The position numbers were made by a program, and so were the translations under genes. Below the pieces are notes generated by a model. The model was not told the origin of the DNA and searched no databases. It saw nothing but the letters and a program-made list of their open reading frames with translations. This document shows, piece after piece, positions 6,280-14,076 of a DNA stretch of 39,926 nucleotides. Origin of the DNA: Pseudomonadota bacterium (GTDB lineage: Bacteria; Desulfobacterota; Desulfobulbia; Desulfobulbales; JAHJIY01); contig JAHJIY010000098.1 of the NCBI GenBank assembly GCA_018823175.1, forward strand, positions 1 through 39,926. Reading direction: 5' to 3'. Each line of letters opens with the position of its first letter. Position 1 is the first letter of the stretch.

Positions 6280-8217
6280 TCAAAGTCTAGGCGCGCAGGG
6301 CAAATCGCGCTCGGCCAAAATTCGTCCGTCGCCATGCTTGGTGGTATAACTGATCTGATCGAGATATTCCAGCACCGGCAGACCAATGCCGCGACTGAAA
6401 TCAAGCGCCTCCTTACAATCCCGCAGACAGAGTTCTCCCCTTTCGACGATCCAGCGACCGACTCTTTTCTTGATTTCCGCCAGGGCTGAGGCGGTTAGAT
6501 AACGACCATTATTCAGACGGATCATCTCGCCTGTTTTACAGAAGAAGTCAAGAGTTCGTTGGGTCTGGCGTAAGGTAAACGGTTCGGCCACCGTCTTCAC
6601 AAAATATTCGGCGCTGAACGGCCGAACGCCCTGATCTTCGGCATGACGCCGCAGCAAGGCTGCCACCCGGGCCAAATCCAGCGGAATCCGTTGTTTGAAA
6701 TCGGCGGGTCGCCCCCCGCCTCTTTCCTTAATCCAATAGCCTTGTCGACTGAGGTCCTCAACGATCATCAAGACCAGTTGTTCGTCACAGGAAGGCCGGC
6801 ATTGATGCATGATCTCTTGAACCTGCATGGGTTCCCGGTCCGGCTTAGTTTGAAAAGCCGCCCGGACAATTTCGGCAAAACGACGGGTAAACGTTTCAAG
6901 GTCGGAGACTCGAACTAATTTACCGGCGGATAACTCAAACATTGTCCCGTTCTTGATTCCCGAAACAATATACTGTTCAATTTTCTCGGTCGGCCAGATG
7001 GTATGGGTGGCGAGATGATTCAAATCAATGGGCCTGCCAGGATGTAATTGGCAGAATTGTTCGAAGTAGGCGGCAAAATCATCGGCCTGGAGAGCCGTAA
7101 GCCGGCTGGAAATTTTTTCCTTGTTTGCCTCACGAATCTTTTCCTCGCAGAGCTCCAGAACGATGCCACCGGCAATGACGGCGTTCCTGTTCAGAGGCGT
7201 GACCACAAAATGATCCCCAGCCGCAACCACGGCGGCTCTTTTAAATTGCATCTGCACCAGGCAACTCCCGGCTGTTTCATCCGGGGGTGAATCGATGAAT
7301 TTGACGATGGCGGTATGGACCGAGACGCCAAGATAGAGTTTAACCTTCTGCCTGTTCTTGATCCGTTCCCCGATGTGGGGTGAGATTTGCATGGTCGCGT
7401 TAAAGCGAGATACGGGCTGGTATTGTCCCGGCGCAGCAAGGCACATGCCACGGCAGATGTCATCCACTCCGACGCGGTGGAGATTGATGCCGATTCGCTG
7501 GCCGGCAAAAGCCTCGGTGACTTTGCAGCCATGCTGTTCCAGGGAACGGACCCGGGTATTAATCCCGTTCGGCTGAACCTGAAGATCATCGTTGACCCTG
7601 ATTCCACCGGCGAGAATGGTGCCGCTGACCACTGTGCCGATCCCGGAAAAACTCCTGACCTGGTCGATCCAGAGCCGGAAAGGCAGATCCGGTGATTTGC
7701 CGGAACATAGCGCCATAGCCTGGTCAAGCCGGGCGATGACCTCTTCCCTGCCGCTGCCGTTCAGGGCCGAAAAACGAATGACCGGTTTTCCTTCCAAAAA
7801 GGTGTTCGCGGTCAGTTCCAAGATTTCGAGTTCGGCCATTTCCATAGTCTCGTCATCAACCGAATCCGTTTTTGACAGAACCACCATCCCGTCGTTGACC
7901 TTAAAAAATGAGAGGATGTCCAGATGCTCCCTGGTCTGCGGCATCACGCCGTCATCGGCGGCAACCACCAGAACGGCGAGGTCGACTCCCTGCAAACCCC
8001 GGATCGTATTTTTGAGGAAATCACGGTGCCCGGGAACATCGACCAAGGCCGCCATGGTGCCATCAGGACGGGACCAGCCGGCAATACCAGAATCCAGGGA
8101 GAGCCCCCGTCGTTTTTCTTCGGGATGGCGGTCCGTGTCGATACCGGTCAACTGCCGGACAAAAGAGGTCTTGCCGTGGTCCACATGACCGGCAACCCCG
8201 ATGGTGAGATGTTTCAT
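6280..8217 (-). CDS. selB: Selenocysteine-specific translation elongation factor SelB
   Basis: 645 aa. The GTPase domain has GHVDHGKT (10-17), DVPGHRD and SKTD; it is followed by EF-Tu-like domains II and III, an extra domain IV and C-terminal winged helices ending near residue 645. SelB delivers Sec-tRNA(Sec) to in-frame UGA by binding the SECIS hairpin in mRNA through its C-terminal winged helices. The start MKHLTIGVAG at 8217 matches the family; the ten upstream codons overlap the tRNA gene. The tRNA-Sec gene lies 18 nt upstream and an aquaglyceroporin 12 nt downstream, so decoding genes and arsenic genes probably share a transcript. selA is not in the window. Confidence 0.96.
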   Translation of the reverse strand: MKHLTIGVAGHVDHGKTSFVRQLTGIDTDRHPEEKRRGLSLDSGIAGWSRPDGTMAALVDVPGHRDFLKNTIRGLQGVDLAVLVVAADDGVMPQTREHLDILSFFKVNDGMVVLSKTDSVDDETMEMAELEILELTANTFLEGKPVIRFSALNGSGREEVIARLDQAMALCSGKSPDLPFRLWIDQVRSFSGIGTVVSGTILAGGIRVNDDLQVQPNGINTRVRSLEQHGCKVTEAFAGQRIGINLHRVGVDDICRGMCLAAPGQYQPVSRFNATMQISPHIGERIKNRQKVKLYLGVSVHTAIVKFIDSPPDETAGSCLVQMQFKRAAVVAAGDHFVVTPLNRNAVIAGGIVLELCEEKIREANKEKISSRLTALQADDFAAYFEQFCQLHPGRPIDLNHLATHTIWPTEKIEQYIVSGIKNGTMFELSAGKLVRVSDLETFTRRFAEIVRAAFQTKPDREPMQVQEIMHQCRPSCDEQLVLMIVEDLSRQGYWIKERGGGRPADFKQRIPLDLARVAALLRRHAEDQGVRPFSAEYFVKTVAEPFTLRQTQRTLDFFCKTGEMIRLNNGRYLTASALAEIKKRVGRWIVERGELCLRDCKEALDFSRGIGLPVLEYLDQISYTTKHGDGRILAERDLPCAPRL

Positions 8218-8235
8218 TTCGCTTCTCAATTTAAG

Positions 8236-8328
8236 TGGAAGGGGCAAGGGGAATCGAACCTCCTCCCGGCTTTGCAGGCCGAGCGCACGGTTTTGAAGAC
8301 CGCCGGGCGCACCAGCACCTTTGCCCCT
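8236..8328 (-). tRNA. selC: tRNA-Sec (anticodon UCA)
   Basis: On the minus strand the 93-nt sequence folds with a long acceptor stem (AGGGGCAA / TTGCCCCT), a short-loop D arm (GGTGC-TGGT-GCGCC), an anticodon stem-loop with CTTCAAA (anticodon TCA), a long variable arm (CTCGGC / GCCGGG) and a T loop TTCGATT. The long acceptor, 4-nt D loop and large extra arm are diagnostic of selenocysteine tRNA. A CCA appears encoded at 8238-8236. The T stem has one A-C mismatch, and the base before CCA would be U rather than the usual G; both deserve a check. It sits between rhodanese and selB. Confidence 0.93.
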
Positions 8329-8334
8329 GTCAAA

Positions 8335-8751
8335 TCAGTTGGTGGCAACCCATTCCTGATACGACCATTTCTCCATGCCATCGGTCAGAATGGTGAGTTT
8401 TGCCTCCGGCACCCCATGCTCCTTCAAATAGTCATAGGTTCGCTTGGCGCCCCCCTTGCCGCGCGGGCAGATAACCACCACTGCTTCATAGTCCTTGGCC
8501 CGACTAACCGCAGGGTCAATGGTCTGTCGCTCGGCATCCGACTTCACCGGGTAGGCGTTGGTCTCCAGCGACCCCCTGATATGGTGGGCGGCGAAATCCT
8601 GCTTTTCCTGGATATCCACCAGGAGCACCGGCCTGGCCGCTTCGAGCCAGCCTTTCAGCTCCTCGGCGGATACATACTGGTAGTCAGCGGCCATGCCATG
8701 CTGCGCAAAGGCCAGAAATGCGGTACAGATGATCAGAACAAGTTTTTTCAT
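8335..8751 (-). CDS. Secreted single-domain rhodanese
   Basis: 138 aa. An N-terminal signal peptide (KKLVLIICTAFLAFA, cleavage near AAD) points to the periplasm. The rhodanese fold is seen in VLLVDIQEKQDFAAHHI and the active-site loop CPRGKGGAKRTYDYL with catalytic Cys95. Rhodaneses carry sulfane sulfur (or selenium) as a persulfide. AAGGAG precedes the ATG. Its last 88 bases are duplicated at 4188-4275. The gene ends 6 nt before the tRNA-Sec 5' end, so the tRNA may be processed from a rhodanese-selC-selB transcript. A link to selenium handling is suggested only by position. Confidence 0.88.
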   Translation of the reverse strand: MKKLVLIICTAFLAFAQHGMAADYQYVSAEELKGWLEAARPVLLVDIQEKQDFAAHHIRGSLETNAYPVKSDAERQTIDPAVSRAKDYEAVVVICPRGKGGAKRTYDYLKEHGVPEAKLTILTDGMEKWSYQEWVATN

Positions 8752-8857
8752 GATGATATTTCTCCTTTGTTTTTTTGTTTCGCAATTATTTCAATGTTGG
8801 TCAGCAATAATATACCGCAAGGGCATAAGTTTCGTTTGAGCCGACGAGCTGCTCAAC

Positions 8858-9124
8858 TCAGCTATATCTGCCTTTCAATTCACATTTTTCATTCACACAA
8901 CAGCGATCACATATTTCATACCGAACCCGCTCCTCAGCGCCCCAGAGTTGCCGGACGGTCAAGGCACACCGCAAAACACAATCATTGCAGGAGGCCGGTT
9001 CATCGGTTCGGACAAGGGTCCACTGATCATTTTCCAGAAGGGCCTTTTTCTTTTCGTTGCAGGATGCACAGAGAAACTGGAAATGCACGGCCCCTGCCTC
9101 ATCTTTCTTCTTCCAGGTCGCCAT
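8858..9124 (-). CDS. Small Cys-rich protein of the double-cubane reductase cluster
   Basis: 88 aa with CASC, SCNDCVLRC and CDRCCVNEKC motifs: nine cysteines in pairs, fitting a zinc ribbon or an Fe-S site. There is no signal peptide. Its ATG overlaps the stop of the upstream activator gene by one base (TGATG), so the two are translationally coupled. I do not recognise the family. Position suggests an accessory, scaffold or electron carrier for the activator/reductase pair. Confidence 0.75.
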   Translation of the reverse strand: MATWKKKDEAGAVHFQFLCASCNEKKKALLENDQWTLVRTDEPASCNDCVLRCALTVRQLWGAEERVRYEICDRCCVNEKCELKGRYS

Positions 9125-9876
9125 CAGTTTTCCGCCGCATAAAGCGCGGCGCCCATCGCCCCAACCAGGTCCGGTTCAGACGGGGTCAAAACCGTTGCCT
9201 TCTCCAGGCGATCCTCCAGGAGTCTGACGATACAAGGATTTCGCGCCACCCCACCGGAAAATATGACCTGCTCTCCGTAGCCCATCCGATTGAGCATCCC
9301 GACCAGCCGGTTCACGACGGAAAGATGCACGCCCATGGCGATATCCTTCACCGGCAAACCGCGATTTTTCATCGAAATCACCTCTGACTCGGCAAAAACC
9401 GTACACATGCTGTTGATGCCGACCTCAGCTGATGATTCAAGGGCGGCCGCCCCAAACTCATCGAGCCGGAAACCAAGGGATGCCGCCATGATTTCCAGAA
9501 ACCGGCCGGTGCCGGCAGCACATTTGTCGTTCATCTGGAAATTGACCACCCGACCATTCTCGCCCAGAGAAATCACCTTGGAGTCCTGGCCGCCGATATC
9601 GACAATGGTCCGGCACTCCGGATAAAAATGACGAGCGCCAAGGGCGTGGGCCTTGATCTCGGTGATCACCTCATGGGCAAAATGTTCGGCGGCCAGATGA
9701 CGGCCATAGCCGGTGGCCACGATCCGGCCCGAGTCATATTTCCCGATCAGCGCCATCGCCTGGCCATAGGGATCAAAACCACTTTCGACCAACTGCTGAT
9801 CCACTAATACCCCGTCCCGAAAGGCCGCCACCTTGATAGTCCGCGAACCCAAGTCAATGCCGATATGCATATTCAT
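9124..9876 (-). CDS. ATP-dependent activator of the double-cubane reductase (HgdC/BcrA-BadF family)
   Basis: About 250 aa. The ASKHA ATPase fold shows IGIDLGSRTIK, VDIGGQDSK, the iron-sulfur Cys in DKCAAGTGRFLE, the second Cys in MCTVFAESEV and FSGGVARNP. In this family a homodimer holds one [4Fe-4S] cluster between subunits and uses ATP hydrolysis to fire single electrons into a partner reductase. The partner is the gene 247 nt upstream (10124-11419). Several start codons are close together (9885 TTG, 9876 and 9870 ATG) without a clear Shine-Dalgarno; 9876 is a guess. A palindromic repeat separates it from its partner. Confidence 0.9.
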   Translation of the reverse strand: MNMHIGIDLGSRTIKVAAFRDGVLVDQQLVESGFDPYGQAMALIGKYDSGRIVATGYGRHLAAEHFAHEVITEIKAHALGARHFYPECRTIVDIGGQDSKVISLGENGRVVNFQMNDKCAAGTGRFLEIMAASLGFRLDEFGAAALESSAEVGINSMCTVFAESEVISMKNRGLPVKDIAMGVHLSVVNRLVGMLNRMGYGEQVIFSGGVARNPCIVRLLEDRLEKATVLTPSEPDLVGAMGAALYAAEN

Positions 9877-9920
9877 TACCAACAAAATTATAGAAATCTT
9901 TCATCCAAACCAACCCACCT

Positions 9921-10135
9921 CATCCGGTAAACGGTTAGAGGTGCTGGAAATTTGGAAGGTTGAGCCAGTTCGCCATAACATAAAAACCAAAACCGCCACT
10001 CCATCCGGCAAACCATCCGGTAAACGGTCGGAGGGGCTGTAGATTTGCGGGTTTGGGGCTGTTCGCCATAGTAAAGCTATGCGAACAGCCCCAAACGCGT
10101 GAAGATGCAGTGCCTCCGACCGTTTACCCCCGGAT
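9921..10135. repeat. Palindromic/direct repeat element between activator and reductase
   Basis: Outer arms GGTAAACGGTCGGAGG (10019-10034) and CCTCCGACCGTTTACC (10113-10128) are perfect inverted repeats. Inside them GTTTGGGGCTGTTCGCCATAG (10051-10071) pairs with CTATGCGAACAGCCCCAAAC (10078-10097) with one bulge. A diverged direct copy of the left half begins near 9921 (CATCCGGTAAACGGTTAGAGGTG). The right arm contains the TAA stop of the reductase gene. The size and symmetry suggest a REP/MITE-like mobile repeat or an mRNA processing hairpin. Confidence 0.7.
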
Positions 10136-11419
10136 CTGTTCGAGGAAGGCTTCTATGCGGGTCTGCAACTGACCGACATCCTCGGGGGAATAATCCGTCT
10201 CAATGGAAAGATAGGGAATTCCTTCCTTCTCGCACATCTCACGGATCTTGATCTCCTCGATATTGTAGGTGTGGCAGAACTGCAGAGAATAGTGGAGAAT
10301 TCCCTGGGCCTTTGAACTGCGATATTCTTTCAGCACCTGCTCAACCCGTTCATCGTTCGGAGTAAAACAAGAACAATCGATCTGCATATAGCGGTCGGTC
10401 AAGGCATCCAACTGCCGGTCCATCTCGGTCTGCTGCTCATCGATCAGATCCTTGAAATAACGGGTGCCGATACAGGACTCCTCATTGACCACCACCGCCC
10501 CGGCCGTTTCCAAAAGGTTGTGGATCTTCCAGTTGGGCAACGCCATCGGAGTACCGGAAACCATGATTCGCGGCGCTTCAACGCCAATCACTCCCTCACC
10601 GGCCACAACCCGCTCCTCCAATTCATCACAGAGCGCATTGACCTTCTCGGCAAAACGCACCGGCTCGTCGTAAAAGGCAATCTGCTCGATCAAGAGGGCG
10701 TCCTTGCCGCTGATCGGCGCCGGGCTTGCCGCCCGCAGAGCGGTTAGGCGCTGCAGGGCTTTGCGTTTATTGTTGATCACCTTGATCGCTCCGGCCAGAT
10801 CAAAGCTTGAAACCTCTTTATTGCAGACCTCCTCGACCTTGGCCTTGAAATCTTTCACTTCCTCAATCCACAAGGCCCGGTCCCGCGCCTTTTTCATCTG
10901 GGGGATCTCCATGACGTAGGTGGGCACCAATCGATCAAGAATCTCCCAGGTTTTTTTCTTGGCATCACAGGTGGTCTCGCCGTAGACAAAATCAACCGTC
11001 TGAAAATAGGGGCAGATTCGGCCGGCCTTAAAACCATAGGCCGATTTGACCATCGGGCAGATATTACGGGGCAAGATCTTTTCAGCATCAGGGATCGACC
11101 CCGCCGAACCGCCACAGAGACCAACGCAAACACCACCTGCCGCCACCACGATCTCTTCCGGGATATAAACGCAAAAGGTGCCGACTATCGGCTTGCCGGT
11201 TTTCTTAACCTCCAGCATCTCCTTGATCCGGCCCCCGAAGATCTCGGAAACCATATTATCGAAATAAGCCATCTTCTCCGGCCGGTTCACCTGGCTCAGA
11301 TACATCTTGCCGTAGACCTCGCCCAACATCTGCCGGGCCTTGTCAAAGCGGGGCACGTCCATATCAAGCTCAGCCCACATCTCGGGATAGGCCTTTACTT
11401 CAAAATTTTTGGAACTCAT
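10124..11419 (-). CDS. Double-cubane-cluster-type reductase (2-hydroxyacyl-CoA dehydratase HgdB/D family)
   Basis: 431 aa. It belongs to the BcrB/HgdB superfamily by its Cys pattern and overall order: FCVYIPEEIVVAAG (Cys83), VCVGLCGG (98, 102), NICPMVKS (121), ICPYFQ (136), TTCDAKKKTWE (151), later DCSCFTPNDER and LQFCHTYN, closing IETDY. The single-subunit layout with its own activator fits the double-cubane [8Fe-9S] cluster proteins, which take ATP-driven low-potential electrons to reduce small substrates; the physiological substrate is unknown. Start: ATG 11419 follows GAGGAG; the frame runs further to 11512 through a Pro/Val-rich run without similarity. Neighbours: a HesB-like protein upstream and the activator downstream. 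A true 2-hydroxyacyl-CoA dehydratase is less likely, with no second subunit or CoA genes. Confidence 0.85.
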   Translation of the reverse strand: MSSKNFEVKAYPEMWAELDMDVPRFDKARQMLGEVYGKMYLSQVNRPEKMAYFDNMVSEIFGGRIKEMLEVKKTGKPIVGTFCVYIPEEIVVAAGGVCVGLCGGSAGSIPDAEKILPRNICPMVKSAYGFKAGRICPYFQTVDFVYGETTCDAKKKTWEILDRLVPTYVMEIPQMKKARDRALWIEEVKDFKAKVEEVCNKEVSSFDLAGAIKVINNKRKALQRLTALRAASPAPISGKDALLIEQIAFYDEPVRFAEKVNALCDELEERVVAGEGVIGVEAPRIMVSGTPMALPNWKIHNLLETAGAVVVNEESCIGTRYFKDLIDEQQTEMDRQLDALTDRYMQIDCSCFTPNDERVEQVLKEYRSSKAQGILHYSLQFCHTYNIEEIKIREMCEKEGIPYLSIETDYSPEDVGQLQTRIEAFLEQIRG

Positions 11420-11441
11420 ATTATTCTCCTCTTGGGTCAAA

Positions 11442-11795
11442 TTAACATCCACAACTGCCGCTACCACAGGAACCACCGCAACCACCGGCAGCATCGGGAA
11501 GGGGCTTTTCACTTGTTATGGAAAAACCGCCACCTCCCCCGCAACCGCAGCCTGATTTTTTTTCGACAAAATCCAGAGTGATCTGGCCACATTCCCCGGC
11601 CAGGTCCTTGGCAACCAGCAGGGTGAATTTCCCGTGCTCCAGGACATGGTCGTTCTCTTGGCGGTCATCCAGGGCAAGCCCCAGGGACATGCCGCCACAG
11701 CCGTTCATCACGGTGATCCGGACCGCCGATTCGATATTGTTTTCCAACAGGTAGTCGGCAAGCTTTTCCGCCGCCAAAGGGCTTACGGTAATCAT
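11442..11795 (-). CDS. HesB/IscA-like protein with Cys/Gly-rich tail
   Basis: 117 aa. The N-terminal 90 residues follow the HesB/IscA fold (ITVSPLAAEKLADYLLE, then CGGMSLGLALDD). Cys33 takes the place where selenoprotein HesB-like members carry Sec. The C-terminus is a Gly-Cys tail: SGCGCGGGGG, then GGCGGSCGSGSCGC, a likely Fe-S or metal site. A-type proteins donate or carry Fe-S clusters; placed 22 nt before the double-cubane reductase, it is a good candidate for its cluster supply. This pairing is inference. ATG follows AAGGAGG. Confidence 0.82.
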   Translation of the reverse strand: MITVSPLAAEKLADYLLENNIESAVRITVMNGCGGMSLGLALDDRQENDHVLEHGKFTLLVAKDLAGECGQITLDFVEKKSGCGCGGGGGFSITSEKPLPDAAGGCGGSCGSGSCGC

Positions 11796-11832
11796 CTGTA
11801 TCCTCCTTGTATAATAGTAAAAAAGGTTTGGT

Positions 11833-12636
11833 TTATTTTGTGGTCTGCGTCTGGTCGGATTTTTTCTCCAACCAGACGATAATTTCCTCAGCGGTTTTAA
11901 ATCCCGGCACTACCCGGCCATCGGGAAAAACCATGGTCGGGGTGGAGCCGATTCCTAAACGCGCGACCAGCTCCAGATTCTGGTCAATCTGATCGGTTTC
12001 ACAGGCTGGCTTACCGATTTCCTTGTCAGCCAGACTTTCCTCCAGCATGGCGAGTGACTTGGCGCAAACAATAGCCTTGGCCCGCTCATAGGATTCAGGA
12101 TGTCTCTTTAAGGGAAACATCTTGAGATAGAAGGCGATATCAGGCCGTTGCTCTACCAGGCGTTTAATTTCCTGCTGCAGCTTGCCGCAATAGGGGCATT
12201 GCGGATCATCGAAAATAATGATTTTTATTGGCGCTGAGGATTTGCCAACAATCAGGGCGTCATCCAATGGAATCTGCGTGACATCGACCCGGTTGAGGTC
12301 GACGAACCGCTCCCTGGTGAGATCCTGCTGATCGGCGATCTTGACCACCGATCCGCTGATCAGATATTGTTTGGAAAAGTCGATAAACAGCGGCAGCACT
12401 TTCTTTGCCTGCTGCAGATCAATTTCCCAGAGGCCGGGAACCTCAGACATTTTCAGGGCCAGAATATCTTTCTCCTCAACCTTCAGCAGATGGGCCGCGT
12501 CTTTTTTAGTCAGTTGATGACATGATCGGCATTCCCCGTCGCCACAGCCATCTTTGGTAAAAGCCAGCACGACCTCGACCGGGAGCAGCAACAGCAGTAA
12601 AAAGTACAAAGATGACACCATAAATTTGCGATTCAT
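11833..12636 (-). CDS. Periplasmic DsbC-like thiol-disulfide protein with CXXCH motif
   Basis: 267 aa. A signal peptide (about 1-25) precedes CGDGECRSCHQL, where CRSCH (36-40) has the form of a haem c site. The C-terminal thioredoxin-fold domain has the redox motif FDDPQCPYCGKLQQEI (Cys147/Cys150) and the cis-Pro region GIGSTPTMVFPDGRVVPGF. Overall order is that of DsbC/DsbG: dimerisation segment, linker helix, catalytic domain. DsbC-type proteins reshuffle wrong disulfides or keep cysteines reduced in the periplasm, often for cytochromes. The CXXCH may bind haem or simply be a second thiol pair. It ends 37 nt before the HesB-like gene. Confidence 0.8.
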   Translation of the reverse strand: MNRKFMVSSLYFLLLLLLPVEVVLAFTKDGCGDGECRSCHQLTKKDAAHLLKVEEKDILALKMSEVPGLWEIDLQQAKKVLPLFIDFSKQYLISGSVVKIADQQDLTRERFVDLNRVDVTQIPLDDALIVGKSSAPIKIIIFDDPQCPYCGKLQQEIKRLVEQRPDIAFYLKMFPLKRHPESYERAKAIVCAKSLAMLEESLADKEIGKPACETDQIDQNLELVARLGIGSTPTMVFPDGRVVPGFKTAEEIIVWLEKKSDQTQTTK

Positions 12637-12716
12637 AAAAATTTCCCTCGGCTGAATTGATCAGCCTTTGCGCGCCTTTTTCCTGAACAGCTGGTCCAAG
12701 GCTACAGTTAAACCAA

Positions 12717-13298
12717 TTAAACTCCGAATTTTTGCCGCCAATAACTGCCGTAAGCCACCCCCATGGGGTTGTTGGCCAGGACCCGGTCCTTAACGACCAG
12801 CACGGTGACCGGGACCTCGGCATACTTCTGAAAAAGGATGTCATGGCCCAGACAGAGACCCATCTGGATATTGAGCTCGGTTTTAGCCCGATTCAGCATC
12901 TGGGCCTGGCCGATGGGGTTGCAGGCGATCTCAAACTGGTCCGGCTTGATCTTGCTCATGCCGTGCTCGTCCTTGTCGAGACCACCCATCTTGCAGCAGA
13001 CCGAATCGACTTTGAAATGTTTGGCCAGAACGGCGGCAACAAAGGCGGCCTCATCGGCCAGACCGATACAGAAGGCCACCCCCAGTCGGGCATACCCGGC
13101 CCGCTTGGAAAACTCGATAATTTCCTCCAGCCTGGTCTGCGAGTTGCCGTATTGGCCCCGCATCTGCTCGCTGATATTATGGCAGGCCTGGTTCTCCGGC
13201 AGGGCATAAGCGGCCGGATCGAGACTGCCGCCGGTACAGTCAAAGCCTTCGCTATGGCAACGGTTTTTCGGTTTTTGGCCACATTGCGCGCATTTCAT
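12717..13298 (-). CDS. Cys-rich DUF1847 family protein
   Basis: 193 aa. It begins MKCAQCGQKPKNRCHSEGFDCT, a four-Cys start typical of DUF1847 proteins; further conserved cysteines occur in NQACHNIS, GVAFCIGLADEAAF, VDSVCCKMGG, EIACNPIGQA and GLCLGHD. There is no signal peptide. The function is not known; the Cys pattern suggests Fe-S or metal binding and a redox role in anaerobes. GAGG lies before the ATG. It starts the apparent run DUF1847, DsbC-like, HesB-like, reductase, activator, Cys-rich protein. Confidence 0.85.
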   Translation of the reverse strand: MKCAQCGQKPKNRCHSEGFDCTGGSLDPAAYALPENQACHNISEQMRGQYGNSQTRLEEIIEFSKRAGYARLGVAFCIGLADEAAFVAAVLAKHFKVDSVCCKMGGLDKDEHGMSKIKPDQFEIACNPIGQAQMLNRAKTELNIQMGLCLGHDILFQKYAEVPVTVLVVKDRVLANNPMGVAYGSYWRQKFGV

Positions 13299-13457
13299 AG
13301 GTTCATCCTCAAATGTTTTTAGGGATTATTTTTATTCTGTTTCACAGCCTAATTTAAACGTTCAGCAGTGGGCCAGATGTGGGGGAACAGGACGACGAGC
13401 AATAGCAGCGCTATGCGAGTCGGCCTGATCGCCTGCAGATGGTGTGCTGCTGTACTT

Positions 13458-14060
13458 TTAAATGTTGATAACACTGTCGGCCACCTGCATGCCGGTGACG
13501 ATGTCCAGCATATTGGTGATCTCCCCCACCTCTTTCCGATCCAGCAAATGAAAATGGTTCAAACAGGTGCCGCAGACCAGGATGGAGACGCCGACGGCGG
13601 CGAGTTCCTGCAAAACCGGCAGGGACTCAGCCCCTTGCACGGCGAGTTTCACGCCGTTGTTGACCATGACCAGGCGCCAGAGGTCCGGGCCCATCTCCTT
13701 TAAGGTTTTGAGGAAGTTGAGCATCAGACCCGCCCCCAGGCCGTCATCGCCGTGGCCCAGCCGGTCGGTACCGATTACAACCAGGATCTTTTTAACGCCA
13801 CCGGCCAGAGCGGCCAGTTCCGTGTCTTTCATGACCTCGCAGGCCGCATCCCTGCCGCCGCTCACCTTAAAATCGTTGCCCATCGCCTCCACCGACACCT
13901 GGAAACCCTGGTGGGTGAGAAAACGGCTGACATTCTCACTAGCGGCCTCGTTGTCGACAAGCACCGCGATGGCGGCGGGATTTTCCACAGCCAGGATATC
14001 CCGGACCTGCATCACCGGCGCCGGGCAGGCCTGGCCCCGGCAGTTAATTTCTACTGTCAT
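13458..14060 (-). CDS. yedF: Selenium metabolism sulfurtransferase-like protein YedF
   Basis: 200 aa. Residues 1-70 are a TusA/SirA-like domain with CRGQACPAPVMQVRDI (Cys11 followed by Pro-Ala-Pro). Residues about 90-200 are a DsrE-like domain with VVIGTDRLGHGDDGLGAGLM and LVCGTCLNHF. This two-domain form is the YedF seen beside selD in many selenium users and is thought to bind or hand over reactive selenium; the exact reaction is not settled. ATG 14060 has a perfect AGGAGG, so the eight extra upstream codons were left out. It lies 16 nt after selD. Confidence 0.93.
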   Translation of the reverse strand: MTVEINCRGQACPAPVMQVRDILAVENPAAIAVLVDNEAASENVSRFLTHQGFQVSVEAMGNDFKVSGGRDAACEVMKDTELAALAGGVKKILVVIGTDRLGHGDDGLGAGLMLNFLKTLKEMGPDLWRLVMVNNGVKLAVQGAESLPVLQELAAVGVSILVCGTCLNHFHLLDRKEVGEITNMLDIVTGMQVADSVINI

Positions 14061-14076
14061 CTCTTTCCTCCTATGG

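Noticed and set aside
7924-9387. 487-aa plus-strand open frame
   Set aside because: It runs antisense over selB, tRNA-Sec, rhodanese and the activator and has no family features; it is a shadow of the minus-strand genes.
11420-11512. Extended N-terminus of the first double-cubane reductase
   Set aside because: A perfect GAGGAG precedes ATG 11419, and the extra residues are an antisense-like Pro/Val run that reads through the end of the HesB-like gene.
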